From Salipiger aestuarii (GTDB lineage: Bacteria > Pseudomonadota > Alphaproteobacteria > Rhodobacterales > Rhodobacteraceae), in NCBI RefSeq assembly GCF_003259905.1, contig NZ_QLMG01000022.1, positions 1-64,000 on the forward strand: a stretch of DNA of 64,000 nucleotides. Reading direction: 5' to 3'. This document shows, piece by piece, positions 52,067-61,153 of this stretch (position 1 is the first letter of the stretch; every line of letters begins with the position of its first letter). Made by a program: the position numbers and the translations under genes. The notes under the pieces are model-generated. The model was not told the origin of the DNA. It searched no databases and worked only from the letters and a program-made list of their open reading frames with translations.

Positions 52067-53554
52067 CTAAAACATGTCGGCGGGAAACCCGATCACCTTG
52101 CGGGCGAATTTCTTGCCCGTGGCCACCGGATAAGGCAGGGCGAACCCCTCGCGATCGCCCGGTTCCCTGGCGGCGTTGGACAGCGCGGCCTGCCGCCAGG
52201 TGCGCGCCTGCGATGTGCTCGCCCCGCCGATCGTCGGACCCAGCCATTTTTCCGCGAGGCGTTCGCGCAGCGCCTTGGCGTCCTCGGGCCGACGGAACAG
52301 CACCGACGCTTCGGTGTCCCAGCGCATCGACCGCCCGTTGAGGTTTGCCGATCCGACCATGCCGACCCGGTCATCGACCACCGCCACCTTGGAATGGATA
52401 TAGATCGGACCCGATTGCAACACCTCGGCCTGACCGTCCCTGGCTGGCACGGGCTGTGCCGGCGAAATCATCGCCAGCCGTTCGCCATAGGCCCGGCTCA
52501 GCCGCTCGGCGGCTTCGGTCTGAAGCGCATGCGCGGCGCGCGCGTCCCAGCCCACGTCGCTGTCAAACAGCACGCGGTCCGCGGCGGGGGGCAGCACGAT
52601 CACCAGTTGCAGATCGGGTTCGCGTTTGGCGGCGCGCACCAGCGCATCGACCAGAGGGCGATGCCGCAGGAACTGGGTTTCCAGATAGATGAAGTGGCGC
52701 GCCTCGCCAAAGAGCTGGATCAGCGTCTTTTCGTGCTCGGTCGCCAAGGTCTTGGGCGCAAGGGTCGAAAGGCCCCTGCGCGGGACCGACACGGTGCGCA
52801 GCAGCCGCAGATCGGCGGGCGGTTGGGGGCGGATGTCGGTGGCCATATGCTCGGCCTCGCCCAGCACCGCCGGGGTGCCGCAATCCAGCGCGCGGTTCCA
52901 GGTTTCGGAAAAATGCAGCCGCAGGGCCGCGGCGAAATCCGCGTCGTCCACCTGCATGGACACGTCATGCCAGGTTTGCTCGGGCGCCTGATCGTGGTCG
53001 AAATCGTCCCAGCGCCGGTCGTTGACATCCAGGCCACCGATGATGCAGCGTTCGCTGTCGACGACGGCGAATTTCTGGTGGATGGTCACCGGGCGCAGCA
53101 GGATCGGTCCTTTGACGAGCGCCCGCTGGATCGGCGTCAGTTCCGAGTGATCGCGCCCGCGCAGCTCTTGCAGCTTTTCCCCGACACGGCTGCGCATCAT
53201 CCAGCGCCACAGCGGCCCGGCAAGCTGGCCGTGCGGGGCGCACAGGATCTGCACATCGCCCTTGATGCCCTGGGCAAAGCCGCTGGCGGACCGCCAGGCG
53301 AGCTTGTGCAGCGGTTCGGCGAAGATCGGATCGAAATCCGCCAGAACAAGACGCACGCGCACGCCCTTTTGCGCCACTGCCGCCAAAAGGTCGGCCCAGG
53401 TCTTCAGACCCTGATCCAGAAACTCCGGGCAGTGCAGTTGCGTCGTCGGGTCGAGGATGCGGAACGACATCACCAGCTCGCGCTGGGCGCTCATGGCGAG
53501 ACGTTCGAGAGCGGGAAACCCCTCGGACGCGGTGATCAGGGATGTCAGTGTCAT
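52067..53554 (-). CDS. Phospholipase D-family protein (cardiolipin synthase-like)
   Basis: A 495-aa protein with two HKD motifs: IHQKFAVVDSERCIIGGLDVN (near residue 160) and IHSKVAVVDDRVGMVGSANLN (near 400). No clear signal peptide or membrane helix is seen at the N-terminus (MTLTSLITASEGFPALERLA), unlike classical cardiolipin synthases. It may be a phosphatidyltransferase or phospholipase acting at the membrane surface. The start at 53554 lies 9 bases after the murJ stop, so the two are probably co-transcribed, which fits an envelope role. Confidence 0.85.
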   Translation of the reverse strand: MTLTSLITASEGFPALERLAMSAQRELVMSFRILDPTTQLHCPEFLDQGLKTWADLLAAVAQKGVRVRLVLADFDPIFAEPLHKLAWRSASGFAQGIKGDVQILCAPHGQLAGPLWRWMMRSRVGEKLQELRGRDHSELTPIQRALVKGPILLRPVTIHQKFAVVDSERCIIGGLDVNDRRWDDFDHDQAPEQTWHDVSMQVDDADFAAALRLHFSETWNRALDCGTPAVLGEAEHMATDIRPQPPADLRLLRTVSVPRRGLSTLAPKTLATEHEKTLIQLFGEARHFIYLETQFLRHRPLVDALVRAAKREPDLQLVIVLPPAADRVLFDSDVGWDARAAHALQTEAAERLSRAYGERLAMISPAQPVPARDGQAEVLQSGPIYIHSKVAVVDDRVGMVGSANLNGRSMRWDTEASVLFRRPEDAKALRERLAEKWLGPTIGGASTSQARTWRQAALSNAAREPGDREGFALPYPVATGKKFARKVIGFPADMF

Positions 53555-53562
53555 GCAGGCTC

Positions 53563-55110
53563 TCAGTTTCGGTTGCGACGCAGGGCGGAGCGGAAGTCCG
53601 ACAGCCTGAAGGCGCCAATCGCCTGTCCTGCAAGCGCGTAGGACAGCATGCCCACCGCGACGAGCACTAAAAGGGCAATGTAACGCCAGTAATTCATGGA
53701 TAGCATACTGCCGAGAAGCAGATAAGTTCCCCACAGTATTCCCGCCATGACGACCGAGGCCACGGCGATGCGCGGCACCCGCCGCCGGAAGCGGTCATCG
53801 AAACGCGCGGTCTCGCCCAGCTTGCGGCCCCCCGTGCCCAGCATCACCACCATGACCCAGGCCGCTGTTGTGGTGGCGATGGCCGGCGACAGCCAGCCCG
53901 CAATGGGCACCAGCCCCACCGCAAGCACCGCGTTCACCCCCATTGACCAGAGCGCGTAGCGGAACGGCGTGCGGGTGTCTTCGCGCGCAAAAAACAGCGG
54001 TTGCAGCACCTTTTGCAGGACAAAGGCCGGCAGCCCCAGCCCGTAAATCGCCACGGCGATGGCGATGGCCTGCGCATCGGCATGCGTGGTGCGGCCACGT
54101 TCGAACAGCACCGACACGATGGGCAGCGGCACGATGATCAGCGCGGCGGCAGCGGGCAGGGTCAGCGCCAGCGCCATTTCCCCGGCGCGCGAAAACGCGT
54201 GGCGCGCGCCGTCGCTGTCGCGCGCCTTTAGCCGCCGTGACAGGTCCGGCAGCAGCACGATGCCCACCGCAATCCCGACGACGCCCAGCGGCAGCTGGTA
54301 CAGCCGATCGGCGGCGTAAAGCCAGCTGACCGCCTGCCCGAACTGCGATGCGACCTGCTGGCCGACCAGCAGGTTGATCTGCATGACACCGCCCGCCATC
54401 GCCGCGGGCACCGCCACGCGCACAAGGCGGCGCATGTCGGGGGTGAACCGGGGCAGGCCCGGCCGCACCTTCACGCCCGACCGTTCCGCCGCGATCCAGA
54501 CCAGTGCCAGCTGGGCGACACCCGCTACGGGGATCGCCCAGATCAGCCACCATATGACCTCGTCTCCGAACGCGACGCCGGCGCTCATCGCGGCGATGAC
54601 CAGCAGGTTCAGCAACACCGGCGCGGCGGCGGCGGCGGCGAAATGCCCCGTTGCGTTCAGCGCGCCGGAAAACAGCGCCGCCAGCGAGATGAAGAAGATA
54701 TAGGGAAACACGATGCGGCCATAGCCGATGGTCAGATCGAACCGCGCATCGGCGGCAAAGCCTCCGGCGGTGGCCCAGACCAGCGCGGGCATGAACACCA
54801 GCGCGAAACCGGTGACGATCAGCAGCACGAAGGCCAGCCCGTTCAGCGCGTCGCGGGCAAAGATCAGGGGGTCTTCGTCGCCTTCGAGTTTCTTGGAAAA
54901 GATCGGCACGAAGGCGGCGTTGAACGCCCCTTCGGCAAAGAACCTGCGGAACATGTTGGGCAGGCGAAACGCCGCGACGAACGCATCCATCACCGGCCCC
55001 GGCCCGATCAGGGCAAGGATCACCGTATCGCGGACAAGGCCCAGAACGCGGCTTGCCAGCGTCCAGAAGCCGACGGTCAGGACGCCCGAAATCAGGCGGA
55101 TGGGTTTCAT
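53563..55110 (-). CDS. murJ: Lipid II flippase MurJ
   Basis: A 515-aa MOP-superfamily membrane protein of about 13-14 helices that moves lipid II to the periplasmic face. The N-terminus RLISGVLTVGFWTLASRVLGLVRD and the RLPNMFRRFFAEGAFNAAFVPIF box are diagnostic; later GGVMQINLLVGQQVASQFG carries the second family segment. Full length. It leads a two-gene unit with the phospholipase D-family gene. Confidence 0.95.
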   Translation of the reverse strand: MKPIRLISGVLTVGFWTLASRVLGLVRDTVILALIGPGPVMDAFVAAFRLPNMFRRFFAEGAFNAAFVPIFSKKLEGDEDPLIFARDALNGLAFVLLIVTGFALVFMPALVWATAGGFAADARFDLTIGYGRIVFPYIFFISLAALFSGALNATGHFAAAAAAPVLLNLLVIAAMSAGVAFGDEVIWWLIWAIPVAGVAQLALVWIAAERSGVKVRPGLPRFTPDMRRLVRVAVPAAMAGGVMQINLLVGQQVASQFGQAVSWLYAADRLYQLPLGVVGIAVGIVLLPDLSRRLKARDSDGARHAFSRAGEMALALTLPAAAALIIVPLPIVSVLFERGRTTHADAQAIAIAVAIYGLGLPAFVLQKVLQPLFFAREDTRTPFRYALWSMGVNAVLAVGLVPIAGWLSPAIATTTAAWVMVVMLGTGGRKLGETARFDDRFRRRVPRIAVASVVMAGILWGTYLLLGSMLSMNYWRYIALLVLVAVGMLSYALAGQAIGAFRLSDFRSALRRNRN

Positions 55111-55413
55111 GGCTGCTCTGCCCTCTGAGGCGCTGGTTCGGGCAAGTGCTAGCCTATCGCGGGGGGGCGTGGAAAGGGCGTTTCAGGGCGCGCCGGTCGT
55201 GCTGGCGCGGGGCATGCAGATTTCCCTTTCGTCACCCGCCCGTGGGGTGAACTCTGGCGGTGTCGCGATCGGGGCGCCCTTGCAATGCAAAAGGAATTTG
55301 AACATGCCGCTCTGTTTTCATCATTGCACCGACGCCAAGGGCCACACCGGGACCTCGGGGGGGGGGGGGGCGACAACGCGGCATGGCACCGCGAACCGCG
55401 CCAGATGATCGTG
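55111..55413. other. Non-coding stretch between murJ and the AraC remnant
   Basis: No supported gene. It contains a TTGCA-A-TGCAA palindrome at 55280-55290 and a run of 14 Gs at 55357-55370. The murJ promoter should lie near 55115-55200. Confidence 0.5.
55357..55370. repeat. G14 homopolymer
   Basis: Fourteen consecutive G, the longest single-base run in the window, downstream of the AraC-type remnant and upstream of murJ. It is likely to vary in length by slippage. Confidence 0.9.
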
Positions 55414-55920
55414 TCAGGCTGATATGCCCCCAGCGTGGGCCGTGCCGCCGGGGGGCAACAACACGCCGACCGCATGACGGGCCCCTGCGGATGCGGCCTG
55501 TGCGCGGCGGTATTCCGCAGGCGACAGGCCGCGCCTGGCCTTGAGCACGCGCGCCGGGTTGGGGCCGTCGCAGAACGCGCGGCCATGGGCAATCTCGGTG
55601 ACGGTCTGGCCCGTGCCGCGCAGCGCCCGGTCCAGCCGCAGGTCAGGATAGGCCGTGCGCGGTGTCATGCGGACATCGGCCAGAACGCGGCGTTCCAGCC
55701 TGCGTCGCCCCACCCCCAGCGCCTGCGCGATCTGCGCCAGCGGCACGGGCAGTTCGATATGCTGCTGCATGCGCAGGACCGCGTGAATCTGTCGGCCAGC
55801 AGAAACCCGACGCGCAGGCGCTTTTGTGACGTTTGACCACGGCGCGGACCTTTTGACGCAAATCGCCCGGTCAGGCGACGCATTTCTACCCGCATCAGGA
55901 CGTGCCGAAGCGTAATTCTG
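55414..55920 (-). pseudogene. Decayed AraC/GlxA-family regulator, C-terminal part
   Basis: The minus strand reads the double helix-turn-helix of an AraC-type regulator: AVLRMQQHIELPVPLAQIAQ, ALGVGRRRLERRVLAD, YPDLRLDRALRG, then TVTEIAHGRAFCDG and LSPAEYRRAQAA. Relative to the family, residues are lost between the repeats, and no N-terminal ligand domain is readable in any frame. Regulators of the GlxA/GbdR branch commonly sit beside sarcosine oxidase genes and activate them in response to glycine betaine derivatives. Here it is divergent from soxB and appears dead. The boundary upstream is uncertain. Confidence 0.55.
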
Positions 55921-55960
55921 CCTCCAGCCCTGAATCGTGCCGTCACCGCCGGAGTCCCCC

Positions 55961-57214
55961 ATGACGCGTTTCAACGCCTTCTCTCTTCTCAGAAATGCCC
56001 TGAATGGACACCGTGGGTGGACCGAGCAGTGGCCCGAGGCACAGCCCAAACCTGCCTATGACGTGATCATCGTCGGGGCCGGTGGGCATGGGCTGGGGGC
56101 GGCCTATTATCTGGCCACGCAACACGGCATCACCAATGTCGCGGTGATCGACAAGGGATGGCTGGGCGGGGGCAACACCGGGCGCAACACCACGATCATC
56201 CGGTCCAATTACCTGTACGACGAATCCGCGCGGATGTTCGACCATTCGGTCGACCTGTGGCAGGGGCTGAGCCAGGAACTGAACTATAACGTCATGTATT
56301 CCAACCGGGGCTGCCTGATGCTGGCCCATACCGTGCATGACGTCCAAAGCTTCAAGCGCCACGTTCATGCCAACCGCCTGAACGGGGTCGACAACCGCTG
56401 GCTGACGCCGCAGGAGTGCAAGGCATACTGCCCCCCGATCAACATCTCGCCCGATGCGCGCTATCCGGTCATGGGCGGCGCGTTGCAGCAACGCGCGGGC
56501 ACGGCGCGCCACGATGCGGTGGCATGGGGCTATGCGCGGGGTGCGGCGGCGCGCGGCGTCGACATCATCCAGAACTGCGCCGTGACCGCGATCCGGCGCG
56601 GGCCGGACGGGGCGGTGATCGGGGTCGACACCGAAAAAGGCTTTATCGGCGCGAAAAAGATCGCCGTATCGGCATCGGGCCACAACACCCAGGTCATGGC
56701 GACGGCGGGGGTGCGTTTGCCGCTGGAATCCGTGCCGCTTCAGGCGCTGGTGTCCGAGCCGGTCAAGCCGGTGTTCCCCTGCGTGGTCATGTCCAACGCC
56801 GTGCACGCCTATTGCAGCCAGTCCGACAAGGGCGAGCTGGTGATCGGGTCGGGCACCGACCAGTACGTCAGCTATTCCCAGCGCGGCGGATTGCCGCTGA
56901 TCGAACACACCATCGCGGCGATCTCCGAGGTGTTCCCGATCTTCAACCGTATGCGGATGTTGCGAAAATGGGGCGGGATCACCGACAACACGCCGGACCG
57001 CTCGCCCATTGTCGGCAAGACTCCGGTTCAGAACCTGTACGTCAACTGCGGTTGGGGCACCGGCGGGTTCAAGGCCACGCCGGGTGCGGCGCACACGCTG
57101 GCCTGGACCGTCGCCAGGGATGAACCGCACCCGATCAACGCCCCCTTCACGCTGGACCGGTTCCGCACCGGCCGCCTGATCGACGAAGCCGCCGCCGCCG
57201 CTGTCGCGCACTAA
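55961..57214 (+). CDS. soxB: Sarcosine oxidase subunit beta
   Basis: A 417-aa subunit that holds covalent FMN and FAD and oxidises sarcosine to glycine. The dinucleotide fold is [20 protein letters not shown] near residue 35. [20 protein letters not shown] and the C-terminal [20 protein letters not shown] are characteristic of tetrameric enzymes. The ATG at 55961 starts [16 protein letters not shown], the usual beginning; a weak GGAG precedes. It is first in soxB-soxD-soxA-soxG, with sdaA behind. Confidence 0.95.
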   Translation: MTRFNAFSLLRNALNGHRGWTEQWPEAQPKPAYDVIIVGAGGHGLGAAYYLATQHGITNVAVIDKGWLGGGNTGRNTTIIRSNYLYDESARMFDHSVDLWQGLSQELNYNVMYSNRGCLMLAHTVHDVQSFKRHVHANRLNGVDNRWLTPQECKAYCPPINISPDARYPVMGGALQQRAGTARHDAVAWGYARGAAARGVDIIQNCAVTAIRRGPDGAVIGVDTEKGFIGAKKIAVSASGHNTQVMATAGVRLPLESVPLQALVSEPVKPVFPCVVMSNAVHAYCSQSDKGELVIGSGTDQYVSYSQRGGLPLIEHTIAAISEVFPIFNRMRMLRKWGGITDNTPDRSPIVGKTPVQNLYVNCGWGTGGFKATPGAAHTLAWTVARDEPHPINAPFTLDRFRTGRLIDEAAAAAVAH

Positions 57215-57225
57215 CGAGGTCCTTG

Positions 57226-57540
57226 ATGCTTTTGATCCATTGCCCCTATTGCGACGAAACCCTGCCCGAGGTCGAATTCGCCTACGCGGGGGAAGCGCAT
57301 ATCGCACGCCCCGAAAACCCGTCCGAGATGTCTGATGAGGACTGGCAGGAATTCCTGTTCATGCGCACCAACACCAAGGGGCCGTATTACGAACGCTGGC
57401 GGCATCTGCACGGCTGCGGGAGGTTCTTCAACGCGGTGCGCGACACCGTGTCGGACAAGTTTCTGACCACTTATCAGGCGGGGGCCCCGCGCCCCGATCT
57501 TGACACCCTGTTGCCCCCCCAGGCGGAGGGCGGCAAATGA
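57226..57540 (+). CDS. soxD: Sarcosine oxidase subunit delta
   Basis: A 104-aa zinc-binding subunit of heterotetrameric sarcosine oxidase. It starts MLLIHCPYCDETLPEVEF (Cys-x2-Cys) and has the WRHLHGCGRFFNAVRDTVSD segment with the other zinc ligands. The ATG at 57226 is preferred over a TTG directly before it. It overlaps soxA by 4 bp (ATGA). Confidence 0.95.
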   Translation: MLLIHCPYCDETLPEVEFAYAGEAHIARPENPSEMSDEDWQEFLFMRTNTKGPYYERWRHLHGCGRFFNAVRDTVSDKFLTTYQAGAPRPDLDTLLPPQAEGGK

Positions 57541-60500
57541 GCTTCTATCGCGTTCCCGGCAAGGGCCGGGTGGATCTGTCGCGCCCGGTGACGTTTACCT
57601 TTGACGGCAAGACCTGTGCGGGCGGACGCGGTGATACGGTTGCCTCGGCGCTGCTGGCGCAGGGCACGCATCTGATGGGGCGGTCTTTCAAATACCACCG
57701 CCCGCGCGGGGCCGTGGCCGCCGGGTCAGAAGAACCCAATGCCCTGATCGGAACCCGCCGTGGGCCGGGCCGGTTCGAACCCAACACCCGCGCCACCGTT
57801 CAGGAAATCTATGAAGGGTTGCAGACCCGGTCGCAAAACACCTGCCCCAGCCTGAAATTCGATGTGGGTGCGGTGAACGATGCCGCCTACATGCTGTTTT
57901 CGGCCGGGTTCTATTACAAGACCTTCATGTGGCCGCGCAGCTTCTGGGACAAGGTGTACGAACCGTTCGTCCGCGCCGCCGCCGGGCTGGGCGTGTGCCC
58001 GTCCGAGGAAGACCCCGACCACTACGCCTCACGCAATCTGCATTGCGATGTGCTGGTGGTGGGAGCGGGGCCGACCGGCATCGCGGCGGCCAGGGCGGCG
58101 AGCGCCGATGGCCTTTGCGTCGTGCTGGTGGATGAACATTCCGAGGCGGGCGGCACGCTGTTGTCCGAACCCCAGGCGGTGATTGACGGCGTGCCCGCCT
58201 GGGACTGGCTGGCGCGCGAATTGGCGGCGTTGAAAGACACGGGCGTCAAGGTGATGACCCGCACCACCGCGATTGCCTATTATCACCAGAACATGGTCGG
58301 CCTGTGCGAAAAGCTGACCGACCATCTGGCGCAGCTTCCCGATGACACGCCGCGCGAACGGTTGTGGCGGGTGCGCGCGGGGCAGGTGGTTCTGGCGCAG
58401 GGCGCGCTGGAAAAGCCGTTGGTGTTTCACGGCAATGATCGCCCCGGCATCATGCTGGCCGGATCGGCGCAGACCTACCTGAACCGCTACGGCGTGCTGG
58501 TGGGCAGGCGTCCCGTGGTGGTGACATCGCATGACAGCGCGTGGTTTGCGGCCTTCGATCTGGCGGATGCCGGCGCTCAGGTGCAGGCCATCGTCGATCT
58601 GCGCGCGGATGTGCCCGAAGCGCTGATGCAGCAGGCCCGCGCGCGGGGTATCCCGCTCAAGCTGTCGCACACCGCGACCGCCACCAGGGGCCGGTTGCGG
58701 GTGAAATCCATCCGGGTGAACCCCGTGACGGGCACCGGCGTTGGCAGCCCCGAGGTCATCGCCTGCGACGCGGTGCTGATGTCGGGCGGCTGGACGCCGT
58801 CACTGCACCTGTTCTCGCACACCAGGGGCAAGCTGGCGTGGGACGACGACCGCACCACATTCCTGCCCGGCGAAACGCCCGAGGCTTGCGTCATCGCGGG
58901 GGCAAGCCGCGGGCTGTGGGGCATCAAAGCCGCACTGAACGACGGCGCCGCAAAGGCGCGTGAGGCCGCCGCAGCGCTGGGCCGCGCGGGCAGCGCGCCC
59001 CCTTACGCCGTGGCGCAGGATCGCACCGGAAGCGGCGTGTCGGCGCGCGAACTGCCGACCGACCTGTCGCCGGGTCGCGCCAAGGCGTTCGTCGATTTCC
59101 AGAACGACGTGACCGCCAAGGATCTGCGTCTTGCTGTTCGCGAGGGCATGCGGTCGATCGAACACGTCAAGCGCTACACCACCAATGGCATGGCCACCGA
59201 TCAGGGCAAGATGTCCAACATCAACGGGCTGAACATCGCGGCCGATGCGCTGGGCAGGAAACAGCCTCAGGTCGGGCTGACCACCTTTCGTCCGCCCTAT
59301 ACGCCGACCACCTTCGGGGCCTTCGCGGGCTATCACCGGGGCGCGCATTTCGAGGTGACGCGCAAAACCCGGATCGACGCCTGGGCAGAAAGCCACGGCG
59401 CGGTGTTCGAACCCGTCGGCCAATGGCGCCGCGCGCGGTATTTCCCGCAAACGGGCGAGACGATGGACGACGCCGTGCGCCGCGAATGCGCCGCCACCCG
59501 CGCGGGTGTGGGCATCTTTGATGCGTCTACCTTGGGCAAGATCGAGGTGGTCGGCCCCGATGCGGTGGAATTCATGAACCGCATGTACACCAACCCCTGG
59601 AACAGGCTGGGGGTGGGGCGCTGCCGCTACGGCCTGCTGCTGGGCGAGGATGGGTATATCCGCGACGATGGCGTGATCGGGCGCATGGGGCAGGATCGGT
59701 TCCACGTCACCACCACCACCGGTGGCGCAGCCCATGTGCTGAACATGATGGAGGATTACCTTCAGACCGAATGGCCTGACCTGAACGTCTGGCTGACCTC
59801 GACCACGGAACAGTGGTCGACCATCGCGCTGAACGGCCCCGATGCGGCGAAACTGCTGCAACCGCTGACCGATGTGACCCTGACCGAGGATGCGTTTCCG
59901 CATATGTCCTGTACGACATGCACCGTTGCGGGCATGCCCGCACGGCTGTTCCGCGTCAGCTTTACCGGCGAGATCGGGTTTGAAATCAATGTGCCCGCCC
60001 CGATGGGCCGGGCGCTGTGGGATACGCTGTGGCGGGCGGGGCAGCCCTTGGGGATCACCGCCTATGGCACCGAAACCATGCATGTCTTACGGGCTGAAAA
60101 AGGCTACATCATCGTTGGTCAGGACACCGACGGCACCGTCACGCCCCATGATGCGGGCATGGGCTGGGCCGTGGGCGCGCAAAAGCCCGACTTTGTCGGC
60201 AAGCGGGGCCTTGCGCGCCCCGACCTGGTGGCCGAGGGCCGCAAGCAGCTTGTCGGCCTGCTGACCGACGATGGCAGCAAGCTCGAAGAGGGGGCGCAGA
60301 TCGTGTTCGATCCGGCGCAGGCGATCCCGATGACCATGGTCGGGCATGTGACCTCGTCGTATGATACCGGCACCACCGGGGCATCTATCGCGCTGGCGCT
60401 GGTCGCGGGCGGGCACGCGCGGCTGGGCGAGACCGTTCACATCCCCATGCCCGACCGCACGATCGCGGCACGGATCGTCCCCACGGTGTTTGTCGATCCC

Positions 60501-60554
60501 GACAACGCTCGCATCAGGATCCCCGCCCCGGAAACCGAAGGAGCCGCCGCATGA
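57537..60554 (+). CDS. soxA: Sarcosine oxidase subunit alpha
   Basis: A 1005-aa subunit binding NAD and tetrahydrofolate. The N-terminal part resembles a 2Fe-2S-like fold (FDGKTCAGGRGDTVASALLA). A FAD/NAD-type module follows (VLVVGAGPTGIAAARAASAD near 170; the middle part includes LMSGGWTPSLHLFSHTRGKL). The C-terminal 400 residues are a GcvT-like domain that captures the released methylene group as 5,10-methylene-THF (FDASTLGKIEVVGPDAVEFM, TGEIGFEINVPA). Full length. It overlaps soxD and soxG by 4 bp each. Confidence 0.96.
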   Translation: MSFYRVPGKGRVDLSRPVTFTFDGKTCAGGRGDTVASALLAQGTHLMGRSFKYHRPRGAVAAGSEEPNALIGTRRGPGRFEPNTRATVQEIYEGLQTRSQNTCPSLKFDVGAVNDAAYMLFSAGFYYKTFMWPRSFWDKVYEPFVRAAAGLGVCPSEEDPDHYASRNLHCDVLVVGAGPTGIAAARAASADGLCVVLVDEHSEAGGTLLSEPQAVIDGVPAWDWLARELAALKDTGVKVMTRTTAIAYYHQNMVGLCEKLTDHLAQLPDDTPRERLWRVRAGQVVLAQGALEKPLVFHGNDRPGIMLAGSAQTYLNRYGVLVGRRPVVVTSHDSAWFAAFDLADAGAQVQAIVDLRADVPEALMQQARARGIPLKLSHTATATRGRLRVKSIRVNPVTGTGVGSPEVIACDAVLMSGGWTPSLHLFSHTRGKLAWDDDRTTFLPGETPEACVIAGASRGLWGIKAALNDGAAKAREAAAALGRAGSAPPYAVAQDRTGSGVSARELPTDLSPGRAKAFVDFQNDVTAKDLRLAVREGMRSIEHVKRYTTNGMATDQGKMSNINGLNIAADALGRKQPQVGLTTFRPPYTPTTFGAFAGYHRGAHFEVTRKTRIDAWAESHGAVFEPVGQWRRARYFPQTGETMDDAVRRECAATRAGVGIFDASTLGKIEVVGPDAVEFMNRMYTNPWNRLGVGRCRYGLLLGEDGYIRDDGVIGRMGQDRFHVTTTTGGAAHVLNMMEDYLQTEWPDLNVWLTSTTEQWSTIALNGPDAAKLLQPLTDVTLTEDAFPHMSCTTCTVAGMPARLFRVSFTGEIGFEINVPAPMGRALWDTLWRAGQPLGITAYGTETMHVLRAEKGYIIVGQDTDGTVTPHDAGMGWAVGAQKPDFVGKRGLARPDLVAEGRKQLVGLLTDDGSKLEEGAQIVFDPAQAIPMTMVGHVTSSYDTGTTGASIALALVAGGHARLGETVHIPMPDRTIAARIVPTVFVDPDNARIRIPAPETEGAAA

Positions 60555-61099
60555 ACGCCCCGATCCTTGCCGAGGTCCCGCTGGCGCACAGCGCCGCCGC
60601 GACGATCCGCCGGGCCGCACCCCGCGCGCGGGCCTCACTGCGGTTGCGCGGCGATCTGGCGCCGTTTGAGGCAGCGCTCGGCCTGACCCTGTCGGGGCGG
60701 CTCGGCTCGCGCGCCGACGCAGGCCCGCGCGAAGGCCTGCGGCTGGGGCCGGATGAATGGATGCTGCACACGACCCCCGACGATCTGGCCACTGTGACCT
60801 CAGCCCTTGCGCCGCTGTATGCGGATCACCCCCACAGCCTTGTAGACGTGTCGGGGCGCGAGGTCACAGTCGTGATCGAAGGCCCCCGCGCGGCCGAGCT
60901 GCTGACCATCGGCTGCGCGCGCGACATCGACGCCATTCCCGACGGCGCGGCGCGGCGCACGGTGTTCGATGGCGCCGCCGTTATCCTGTGGCGCGACAGC
61001 GCGACCCGCTTTCGCATCGACGTCTGGAACAGCTTTGCCCCGCACCTGCTGGACCTGCTTGTCATCGGCACCAGGGAACTGGCCGCCGAAACGTCGTAA
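60551..61099 (+). CDS. soxG: Sarcosine oxidase subunit gamma
   Basis: A 182-aa small structural subunit with a GcvT-related fold. Recognisable by LRLGPDEWMLHT, LVDVSGREVTVVIEGPRAAE and the C-terminal FRIDVWNSFAPHLLDLL. Its start overlaps the soxA stop (ATGA). sdaA begins 54 bp downstream. Confidence 0.92.
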   Translation: MNAPILAEVPLAHSAAATIRRAAPRARASLRLRGDLAPFEAALGLTLSGRLGSRADAGPREGLRLGPDEWMLHTTPDDLATVTSALAPLYADHPHSLVDVSGREVTVVIEGPRAAELLTIGCARDIDAIPDGAARRTVFDGAAVILWRDSATRFRIDVWNSFAPHLLDLLVIGTRELAAETS

Positions 61100-61153
61100 C
61101 TTCGCGCGCAGGCCCCCCTGTGCGGCGCAACCGATCCATGCAAGGATGACCCG

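Noticed and set aside
49746-52247. 833-codon open frame opposite mcd and its neighbours
   Set aside because: It crosses the mcd promoter and parts of three genes and has no recognisable motif.
58800-60083. 427-codon open frame opposite soxA
   Set aside because: Shadow of the intact soxA gene.
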